A DNA stretch of 20,500 nt. It comes from Pseudomonadota bacterium (GTDB taxonomy: Bacteria > Pseudomonadota > Alphaproteobacteria > Rhizobiales > Hyphomicrobiaceae). Shown piece by piece: positions 1 through 7,535 of the stretch (within the stretch, counting starts at the first letter, position 1; each line of letters opens with the position of its first letter). Both the position numbers and the translations under genes were made by a program. The DNA lies in assembly GCA_023410905.1 (NCBI GenBank), contig JAEYPL010000276.1, forward strand, positions 1 through 20,500. The letters are read 5' to 3'. The notes below the pieces were generated by a model. The model made no database searches and had not been told where the DNA came from. It saw only the letters and a list, made by a program, of their open reading frames with translations.

Positions 1-341
1 ACCACGCCCGCGGGCTGGGCCTGACCGTGAGCTTCCGCCAGACCAATAGCGAAGGCGAGCTCGTCACCTGGATTCAGGAAGCACGCACAGCGGCAAGCGG
101 CATCCTCATTAACGCCGGCGCCTATACGCACACATCGGTCGCCATCCTCGACGCGCTCACAGCCGCCGAAGTGCCAGTCGTCGAGGTTCACCTCTCCAAT
201 ATCTTCCGCCGTGAGCCGTTTCGTCACCACTCGTATGTTTCGCCGGCGGCATTCGGTGTCCTCTGCGGTTTCGGCCCAAAGGGCTATCTTCTTGCGCTCG
301 ACGGATTGCACGCGCGCCTCAGCGCCGCCGTGAAAAGCTGA
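1..341 (+). CDS. aroQ: 3-dehydroquinate dehydratase, type II (5'-truncated by window edge)
   Basis: Cytoplasmic shikimate-pathway enzyme that dehydrates 3-dehydroquinate to 3-dehydroshikimate. The reading frame is open from base 3, so the true start lies upstream of the window. The GTG at 27 is an internal Val codon of the family, not the start. Visible type II signatures are NSEGELVTWIQEA, the GAYTHTSVAILDAL segment, EVHLSN (with the family's catalytic His) and RREPFRHHSYVS (substrate-binding Arg). The N-terminal catalytic Tyr/Arg loop is not in the window. The TGA at 339-341 is followed 38 bases later by accB on the same strand. The aroQ-accB-accC order is common in Alphaproteobacteria and suggests co-transcription. 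Identification is very secure; only the start is missing. Confidence 0.95.
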   Translation, partial: HARGLGLTVSFRQTNSEGELVTWIQEARTAASGILINAGAYTHTSVAILDALTAAEVPVVEVHLSNIFRREPFRHHSYVSPAAFGVLCGFGPKGYLLALDGLHARLSAAVKS

Positions 342-379
342 CCAGCGCCACATCTGACCACAACCTGCGGACCCAAAGC

Positions 380-871
380 ATGGCCAAGGAAAACAAGGAC
401 CGCGAAGCCCTCGACAAGGGACTGATCAGGGATCTCGCGCAGCTCCTCAACGAAACCGGTCTCACCGAGATCGAGATCGAGAAGGACGACCTCAAGGTGC
501 GGGTTGCGCGTCACGCCGTGGCGCCGGCATCCTATGCGGTAGGTGTCCCAGCTGCGGCACCTGCGGCGACCATGGGTTCGTCGGCCGGTCCGGGCACCTC
601 GGCAGCCGCGCCCGCCGGCCCCGATCCGGCAAATCATCCGGGCTGCGTGAAGTCGCCGATGGTCGGCACTGCCTACCGCTCGCCCGAACCCGGCGCCCCA
701 GTCTTCATCGATATCGGCACGCGCGTCACGCAGGGCCAGACGCTGCTGATCATCGAGGCCATGAAAACCATGAACCACATTCCGGCGCCGCGCTCGGGAG
801 TGGTCAAGGAAATCCTGATCGAAAACGGCCAGCCCGTCGAATTCGGCGAGCCTCTGGTCATCATCGAGTAG
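380..871 (+). CDS. accB: Biotin carboxyl carrier protein of acetyl-CoA carboxylase
   Basis: This 163-residue protein carries the biotin that AccC carboxylates and the AccAD transferase uses to make malonyl-CoA for fatty-acid synthesis. The N-terminal part (about 1-50) is a charged helix with LIRDLAQLLNETGLTEIEIE, typical of AccB. An Ala/Pro/Gly-rich linker follows (about 55-85), then the biotinyl domain (about 88-163) beginning GCVKSPMVGTAYRSPEP. The biotin-accepting lysine is K129 in EAMKTMNHI, where Thr replaces the residue that is often Leu or Met right after the Lys. The length is normal for the family. The gene lies 38 bases after aroQ and 74 bases before accC. The ribosome site is weak, but the N-terminus matches the family, so the ATG at 380 is favoured. 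Confidence 0.95.
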   Translation: MAKENKDREALDKGLIRDLAQLLNETGLTEIEIEKDDLKVRVARHAVAPASYAVGVPAAAPAATMGSSAGPGTSAAAPAGPDPANHPGCVKSPMVGTAYRSPEPGAPVFIDIGTRVTQGQTLLIIEAMKTMNHIPAPRSGVVKEILIENGQPVEFGEPLVIIE

Positions 872-945
872 CAGCGCTTCGGGCACCTGGACGGGACGCC
901 GTCCGCCCTTGATGCCTTCTGGGCGATGCGCGACGAGGACGACGT

Positions 946-2292
<1,347 letters not shown>

Positions 2293-2313
2293 CGAGGATC
2301 CAGCGCGCCGCCG

Positions 2314-2348
2314 CGAAAAGCAAATGCGCCGGCACGAGAGGCCGGCGC
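2314..2348 (-). terminator. Hairpin terminator at the end of the pccA-like operon
   Basis: Arms GCGCCGGC (2326-2333) and GCCGGCGC (2341-2348) form a perfect 8-bp stem with a 7-base loop in the gap between convergent accC and pccA. Read on the minus strand the stem is followed by ATTTGCTTTTC, a T-rich tail, so it fits an intrinsic terminator for the minus-strand operon. On the plus strand there is no T tract after the stem, so it would be at best a weak stop for accC. Confidence 0.55.
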
Positions 2349-2439
2349 GCGCCGTCCACAGCTTATGTCGGCGACGCGATAAATTCAGCACATGCGGGGA
2401 CGCGCACCCGACGACCGATCGGACGCGATGCGCCGAGTC

Positions 2440-4458
2440 TCAGGCGAACTCGAGGATCACCGCGTCGACGGCCAGGCTGTCACCAGCCTTGGCGTTGACC
2501 TTCTTGACGGAGCCATCGCGCTCGGCGCGTAGCACGTTCTCCATCTTCATGGCCTCGACGACAGCGAGCGCGTCGCCGGCCTTCACCTCCTGCCCCACCT
2601 GCACGTGAATGGCCTTCACGAGGCCCGGCATCGGGCAGAGCAGGAGCTTGGACGTATCGGCTGCCACCTTCTCGGGCATGAGCGCGGCGAGCGTGGCCTC
2701 GCCCTCTGTGAAGACGCGGATGTCGGCAGCGGCACCACGATAGGCAAGACGAACGCCATTGAGGACTGGGCGCACCTGCACCGAGACCCGCTCGCCCCCG
2801 ACCGTACCGGACCAAACGGGTTGTCCCGGCCACCAATCGGAGACCACCTCGATCGGCGCACCAACCGTGCCGTCACCATTGACCTTCGTGACCTTGATGG
2901 GCGTCTCGCCCCCACCCGCAACCTCGAGATGCACATCGCGGCTGCCAATGCGCACCACGCGCCGCTTGGCAAAGGAGACCGGCTTGCCGCCCATCTGATC
3001 GGTGATGTGCCGGCGCCGCGTGTTGTTGAGATGGTCGATCGACGCGGCCACGGCTGCCAGGATGCCGAGCCCATAGCCATCCGCTGCAGGCGGCGCAAAA
3101 CCGTTCGGGTATTCCTCTGCAATGAAGCCGGTCGAGAGCCGTGCCTCGCGCCAGCGCTCGTGCTGCATGAGCGCCGTCAGGAATGGAATGTTGTGCTGAA
3201 TGCCATCGATATAGAAGGCATCGAGTGCCTGCGCCTGGAGATCGATAGCGCCGGTGCGCGTCAGCGCGTGCGTGACGAGCTTGGCGATCATCGGATCATA
3301 GAACATCGAGATCTCACCACCCTCGGCGACGCCCGTGTCATTGCGGATCGTCCCACCGTGCACCTCGCCTTCGGCGGGTGGCACGTAGCGCGTGAGGCGC
3401 CCGATCGACGGCAGGAAGTTACGGAACGGATCCTCGGCATAGATGCGGCTCTCGACGGCCCAGCCGTTGAGCTTTACGTCCTTCTGCTTGATTTCAAGCT
3501 TTTCGCCGGCAGCCACGCGTATCATCTGCTCGACGAGGTCGATGCCCGTGACCATCTCGGTCACGGGATGCTCGACCTGGAGGCGCGTGTTCATCTCGAG
3601 GAAGAAGAACGAGCGATCCTGCCCCGCGACGAACTCGACGGTTCCGGCGCTGTCGTAGCCGACGGCCTTGGCGAGCGCGACGGCCTGTTCGCCCATGATC
3701 TTGCGCGTCTTCTCGTCGAGTAGCGGCGACGGCGCTTCCTCGATGACCTTCTGGTTGCGGCGCTGGATCGAGCACTCACGCTCGCCGAGATAGATGATGT
3801 TGCCGTGCTTGTCGCCGAGCACCTGGATCTCGATGTGGCGCGGGTTCTCGATGAACTTCTCGATGAACACGCGATCGTCACCGAACGACGACTTCGCCTC
3901 GGAGCGCGCGAGCGCAAACCCTTCCTCGCACTCCTTCGGATTGTAGGCGATGCGCATACCCTTGCCACCACCGCCGGCCGACGCCTTGATCATCACCGGG
4001 TAGCCGATCTGCGCGGCGATCTTCACGGCTTCTGCTGGCGTCGCGATCTCACCGAGATGGCCGGGGACAGTCGAAACCTTGGCAGCCGCAGCCGCCTTCT
4101 TCGACTCGATCTTGTCGCCCATGGCCGCGATAGCGCCGGGGTTCGGGCCGATGAAGACGATACCTTCCTTGGCGAGCGCGATCGGGAATGCCTCGCGCTC
4201 GGAGAGAAAGCCGTAGCCCGGATGCACGGCCTCGGCGCCGGTCGCCTTGCACGCCGCAATGATCTTGTCGATCAGCAGATAGGACTGCGCCGCCGCTGGA
4301 GGGCCGATGTGCACGGCCTCGTCGGCCATATCGACGTGCATGGCCTGGGCGTCCGCGTCGGAATAGACCGCGACCGTCTTGATCCCCATCCGCCGGGCGG
4401 TCTTGATGACGCGGCAGGCGATCTCGCCACGGTTGGCGATGAGGATTTTCTTGAACAT
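2440..4458 (-). CDS. pccA: Propionyl-CoA/acyl-CoA carboxylase alpha subunit (biotin carboxylase plus biotin carrier)
   Basis: A 672-residue fused biotin carboxylase and biotin carrier, the usual layout of PccA-type alpha subunits. The biotin carboxylase part (about 1-450) starts MFKKILIANRGEIACRVI and holds the ATP-grasp loop KASAGGGGKGMRI and EMNTRLQVEHPVTEMVTG. A linker (about 460-600) resembles the PccA BT region that binds the beta subunit (MGGKPVSFAKRRVVRIG). The C-terminal biotinyl domain contains LCPMPGLVKAI and EAMKMENV, with biotin on K638. The start is supported by GGAAAAG upstream of the ATG. It is last in a unit with cupin, boxA and the BadH-like gene, 122 bases after the latter. 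No beta (carboxyltransferase) subunit is present here. Propionyl-CoA is the likely substrate, but a methylcrotonyl- or other acyl-CoA substrate cannot be excluded from this subunit alone. Confidence 0.9.
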   Translation of the reverse strand: MFKKILIANRGEIACRVIKTARRMGIKTVAVYSDADAQAMHVDMADEAVHIGPPAAAQSYLLIDKIIAACKATGAEAVHPGYGFLSEREAFPIALAKEGIVFIGPNPGAIAAMGDKIESKKAAAAAKVSTVPGHLGEIATPAEAVKIAAQIGYPVMIKASAGGGGKGMRIAYNPKECEEGFALARSEAKSSFGDDRVFIEKFIENPRHIEIQVLGDKHGNIIYLGERECSIQRRNQKVIEEAPSPLLDEKTRKIMGEQAVALAKAVGYDSAGTVEFVAGQDRSFFFLEMNTRLQVEHPVTEMVTGIDLVEQMIRVAAGEKLEIKQKDVKLNGWAVESRIYAEDPFRNFLPSIGRLTRYVPPAEGEVHGGTIRNDTGVAEGGEISMFYDPMIAKLVTHALTRTGAIDLQAQALDAFYIDGIQHNIPFLTALMQHERWREARLSTGFIAEEYPNGFAPPAADGYGLGILAAVAASIDHLNNTRRRHITDQMGGKPVSFAKRRVVRIGSRDVHLEVAGGGETPIKVTKVNGDGTVGAPIEVVSDWWPGQPVWSGTVGGERVSVQVRPVLNGVRLAYRGAAADIRVFTEGEATLAALMPEKVAADTSKLLLCPMPGLVKAIHVQVGQEVKAGDALAVVEAMKMENVLRAERDGSVKKVNAKAGDSLAVDAVILEFA

Positions 4459-4580
4459 GCGAGGACTTTTCCGGGTGTTGCAGGGAAGACAGAACTTCTA
4501 GACCGGAGGCGGCGGCACGTAAACGTGTTCCGTGCACCGCAGGTGCCCGGCTTGTATCCACACGGCCCGCGGCGTGCCCG

Positions 4581-5348
4581 CTATCCGTGCATCGTCAGGC
4601 CGCCCGAGACGCTGATGACCTGACCAGTGATGTAGGCCGCCTCGTCGCTGGCGAGAAACGCGACCATTCCCGCTATGTCCTCGGGCTGGCCGAGCCGGCC
4701 GAGCGGAATCGCCCGCTTGAGCCCCTCGTGGATCTTCGCACCCTGATCGCCCGAACCGGTCAACGCCTCGAGCAGGGGTGTTTCGGTCGGACCCGGACAG
4801 ACCACATTCAGCGTCACGCCGGAGCGCGCCATTTCCCGCGCCATGGTCTTGGTGAAGGCGATAATGCCCCCCTTGGCGCCCGAATAGACGGCCTCCATGG
4901 ACGAGCCGACGCGGCCGGCATCCGAGGCAATATTCACCACGCGGCCGGAGCGGCGCGCCTGCATGCCCTTCAGCACCGCATGATGGAGATTGATCGGACC
5001 TTCGAGATTGATCGCGATGATCTTGCGCCAGAGGTCCGGCTCGGTCGTGAGAAAATAGGCGAACTTGTCCCAGCCGGCGTTGTTCACCAGCACATCCGTC
5101 GCGCCCATATCGCTCTCGAAGGCTTCGACCGCCCGCACAACGCCGGCTTGGTCCGTAATATCGACTTCATAGGCCTTCGCCGTGGCGCCCTCGGCCGACA
5201 TCGCCTCGACAGTGCGCTGCGCGGCACTCGCGTCGAGATCGAACACGCCGACGCGCGCGCCGGCCTCGCCCAATCGCCTGCAGATCGCACTGCCGATGCC
5301 ACCACCACCGCCGGTGACGATCGCAGCTTTCCCCTCGAGCCCGCGCAT
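4581..5348 (-). CDS. badH: SDR-family dehydrogenase, BadH-like (2-hydroxycyclohexanecarboxyl-CoA dehydrogenase)
   Basis: Short-chain dehydrogenase of 255 residues. Visible SDR parts are the nucleotide loop TGGGGGIG (12-19), D37 after the second strand (favouring NAD+), NNAG (89-92) and the catalytic set N114, S142, Y155 and K159 (YSGAK). The stretches VNIASDAGRVGSS, VVCPGPTETPLLEAL and the C-terminal ITGQVISVSGGLTMHG closely recall BadH of Rhodopseudomonas palustris, which oxidises 2-hydroxycyclohexanecarboxyl-CoA in alicyclic/benzoate breakdown. It sits 29 bases after boxA and 122 bases before pccA on the same strand, so a role in acyl-CoA degradation fits. The exact substrate is inferred; another 3-hydroxyacyl-CoA is possible. 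Confidence 0.85.
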   Translation of the reverse strand: MRGLEGKAAIVTGGGGGIGSAICRRLGEAGARVGVFDLDASAAQRTVEAMSAEGATAKAYEVDITDQAGVVRAVEAFESDMGATDVLVNNAGWDKFAYFLTTEPDLWRKIIAINLEGPINLHHAVLKGMQARRSGRVVNIASDAGRVGSSMEAVYSGAKGGIIAFTKTMAREMARSGVTLNVVCPGPTETPLLEALTGSGDQGAKIHEGLKRAIPLGRLGQPEDIAGMVAFLASDEAAYITGQVISVSGGLTMHG

Positions 5349-5377
5349 GAGTGCTTCCTCGCTAGATGTTTTTGTTG

Positions 5378-6595
5378 TCAGTACGTCTCGACGTGGTAGC
5401 GGCCCTCGCCGCGCATGGTCGGCTTGAGGCTCGCCCAGTCGAGACCGTGCGCCGATGCGATCTCGGCGAGCGCCGCGTCGACACCCGCCTCCATGCCCTT
5501 GAGCCCGCAGATGAAGATGTGCGTCGCAGGCGAGCCGATCAGCGGCCCGAGTGCGTCCGCTTCCTTGTGCATCCGGTGCTGCACGTACTCCTTAGCCGCC
5601 CCGGGCAGGCGCGAGAACACGAGATGCTTGCCGAGGATTTCATCGCGCACTTTCTGTAGCGGTCCGAAGTAAGGAAGCTCGCCGGGTGTACGCGCGCCGA
5701 AGAAAAGGAGGGCGCGTCCAGGCGCGCCTTCCATGGCGCGGCGGCGGCGCTCGGTGAAGGCGCGGAAAGGCGCGGAACCCGTGCCCGTGCAGATCATGAG
5801 AAGGTTCGCGTTGGCATCGTTCGGCATGAGGAAGGTTGCGCCGAACGGTCCAGTCACAAAGACTTTCTCGCCGACCTTGCGGTCGCACAACCACTCCGAA
5901 ACAAGCCCGCCGGGCACCCGCTTCACCGTGAGGGAAACATTGTTGGCATTGCGTTTTTCGCCATCGCGCGCCGAGGCAATCGAGTAGAGGCGGATCGGCA
6001 GCTCCTTGCCATCCGCGTTCGTGACCGGAGGCACGATGCCGATCGACTGGCCCTCAAGCACCGGGAACTGCGTTTCGCCGAACGAGAGCACGATGTGGCG
6101 CACATCGCTTTCGGTATTGGGATCCGTGATGCGGAAATTGCCCTGAATGGTCGCAATGGCCGGCTTGGATCGCGTGAAGAGATTGATCGCGGGTTTGGAT
6201 GCACTCGATGGCGGCACGGCCTTTCCGCCCGCACCGTCATGAGCCGCCGCGATCAGCGCCGCAATTTCGGCCTCGCTGGCATCGGCGAGAGACGCCGCAA
6301 GCGCGCCTTCGCCAAGGTCCTCCTGCGTCGGCAGCTCCGTCCATTCCATCTGCTCGTCGAGCGAGTAGGCGGTATCCGAGCGCACAATCCGCCAATTGTC
6401 GATCGAGCCCGTCGGACAAGGCGAGATGCAGTCCATGCAGTAGTTACATTTTTCGGGATCGACGACGTAGTTCGCGTCGTTGTGCGTCACGGCCCCGACC
6501 GGACACGTCGCCTCGCACGTGTTGCAGCGAATGCAGATCTCGGGATCGATCACATGCTGCTTCTTGAGACCATCCGGGAGCGCAGGCGTGGTCAT
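5378..6595 (-). CDS. boxA: Benzoyl-CoA 2,3-epoxidase reductase component BoxA
   Basis: A 405-residue iron-sulfur flavoprotein that moves electrons from NADPH to the BoxB oxygenase in aerobic benzoyl-CoA breakdown. The N-terminal ferredoxin part has two CxxCxxCxxxCP clusters (C21, C24, C27, C31 and C50, C53, C56, C60), giving two [4Fe-4S] centres. A linker (about 75-150) leads to a ferredoxin-NADP-reductase-like part with the FAD-binding RLYSIAS, TGPFGATFLMP, the nucleotide-binding CTGTGSAPFRAF, FFGARTPGELPYFGPL, the ICGLKGMEAGV segment and the family's C-terminal GRYHVETY. Length and motifs match BoxA throughout. The ATG at 6595 overlaps the cupin stop by four bases (ATGA), implying coupled translation. 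BoxB, BoxC and the benzoate-CoA ligase are not in the window, which is unusual since box genes normally cluster. Confidence 0.93.
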   Translation of the reverse strand: MTTPALPDGLKKQHVIDPEICIRCNTCEATCPVGAVTHNDANYVVDPEKCNYCMDCISPCPTGSIDNWRIVRSDTAYSLDEQMEWTELPTQEDLGEGALAASLADASEAEIAALIAAAHDGAGGKAVPPSSASKPAINLFTRSKPAIATIQGNFRITDPNTESDVRHIVLSFGETQFPVLEGQSIGIVPPVTNADGKELPIRLYSIASARDGEKRNANNVSLTVKRVPGGLVSEWLCDRKVGEKVFVTGPFGATFLMPNDANANLLMICTGTGSAPFRAFTERRRRAMEGAPGRALLFFGARTPGELPYFGPLQKVRDEILGKHLVFSRLPGAAKEYVQHRMHKEADALGPLIGSPATHIFICGLKGMEAGVDAALAEIASAHGLDWASLKPTMRGEGRYHVETY

Positions 6596-6915
6596 GTCTT
6601 CTGTGGCCCGTAGAACAGCACCCAGGTCGCGAAGTCGCTGCTGAACTCGACGAACCGATGCGCCTCGCCGGCAGCCGCAAAGAGCATATCACCAGGACCA
6701 AAGCGAACCCGCTCGCCGGCGCGGACATAAGTGCCGCTGCCCGAGATGACGAAGTAGAACTCGTCGCGATCATGGGGCGTCTGGCGGTCCTCACCCGTGG
6801 GGGCATAGTGGCGGATCTCGATGCCATCCCCTTCGAACCACCGCGACGACAGCCGGCCGTCCCGGAGCGGGGCGGCAGCGGCTTCGGCGGGCGTAATCCG
6901 GGTCGGCGTGGCCAT
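6592..6915 (-). CDS. Small cupin-domain protein, first gene of the boxA operon
   Basis: A 107-residue single-domain cupin. The open frame extends far upstream, but the start is placed at the ATG at 6915 (MATPTRI) because GAGGAG lies 8 bases before it and the upstream residues are low-quality Arg/Ser-rich sequence. Cupin motif 1 is visible as TPHDRDEFYFVISGSG and motif 2 as FGPGDMLFAAAGEAHRF. The second His of the usual HxH and the PxG of motif 2 are altered, so metal binding is uncertain. The role is unknown. Its stop overlaps the boxA start by four bases, so it is made together with BoxA and may sense or protect a pathway intermediate (inference). Confidence 0.85.
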   Translation of the reverse strand: MATPTRITPAEAAAAPLRDGRLSSRWFEGDGIEIRHYAPTGEDRQTPHDRDEFYFVISGSGTYVRAGERVRFGPGDMLFAAAGEAHRFVEFSSDFATWVLFYGPQKT

Positions 6916-7074
6916 GGCGATGCTCCTCGTCGCGCGGTTAAGGAAACCATAGAACCGTTCAACGTGAAAGGCACGGGGCGCACCGCCCCTCGCTCGCAAC
7001 CATTGGGTGCGGGCACAAATAGTCCGGAACCGTCGGATCGGCCGGCAAATCCACCAAACCGCCTCAAGATGCTG

Positions 7075-7089
7075 GAAAATGAGATTTTC
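7075..7089. promoter_or_regulatory. Palindrome in the divergent promoter region between the cupin operon and the GTPase module
   Basis: GAAAATGAGATTTTC has perfect 6-base arms around a 3-base centre. It lies in an AT-rich patch of the 262-base gap between the minus-strand cupin start (6915) and the plus-strand start at 7178. Its place and symmetry suit a repressor or activator site, but the regulator is unknown. The TGCA-spaced operator reported for BoxR was looked for and not found. Confidence 0.25.
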
Positions 7090-7177
7090 TTCTGCATAAG
7101 GTATCGGTTCAGCGATCGCGCGCCTGCCCCTTCCGTGCACGTCCGGTCGCATTGGTTCGAGTACGAAGGGACACGGC

Positions 7178-7486
7178 ATGAATGCGACCTCGCTGGGCGA
7201 GCTGCGGAACGGCGCCGCGGCGCCCGAGGCCACGGACGATAAGCTGGAGCAGATCCGCGATTTGCTCCACGGCGAGTTCAGGCGCGACCACGACACCCGG
7301 CTACGCGCGCTCGAGACGCGCGTGAACGATCTGGAGGGTGATCTCCTGCGCAGGCTGGAGGTACTCCAGGCTCGCGTCGAATCCCTCGCCAGCGAGAACG
7401 CCAACGAGCGACGCTCATCCTTCGACGAGCTGTCCCGCAGCATCTTCGAGCTCGGCGACCGCATCCGCCGCATTTCCCACGACTGA
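7178..7486 (+). CDS. Small coiled-coil protein, first gene of the GTPase module
   Basis: A 102-residue, highly charged protein with no signal peptide or membrane segment. From about residue 20 to 98 it is a long heptad-like helix rich in Leu, Glu and Arg (for example KLEQIRDLLHGEF, RLRALETRVNDLEG, LLRRLEVLQARVESL, DELSRSIFELGDRIRRI), a predicted coiled coil. AAGGGACACGGC just before the ATG can act as a ribosome site. I do not recognise a named family. It ends 49 bases before the best ATG of the OmpA-domain gene, whose frame is also open across this junction. Its position at the head of the operon suggests a partner or adaptor for the OmpA protein or the GTPase. Confidence 0.75.
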   Translation: MNATSLGELRNGAAAPEATDDKLEQIRDLLHGEFRRDHDTRLRALETRVNDLEGDLLRRLEVLQARVESLASENANERRSSFDELSRSIFELGDRIRRISHD

Positions 7487-7535
7487 GGCGATCGCAGGCG
7501 ATGCGATTGACCGATTGGACCTGGCACTCCGTTTC

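Noticed and set aside
2605..3723. A 372-codon open frame antisense to pccA
   Set aside because: Same pattern: the pccA reading is certain and the opposite frame is a compositional shadow.
7338..7535. Upstream extension of the OmpA-domain frame, starting MISCAGWRYSRL
   Set aside because: Up to about 7486 it overlaps the coiled-coil gene out of frame and is Ser/Ala/Pro-rich; only the last few codons before 7536 look like protein.
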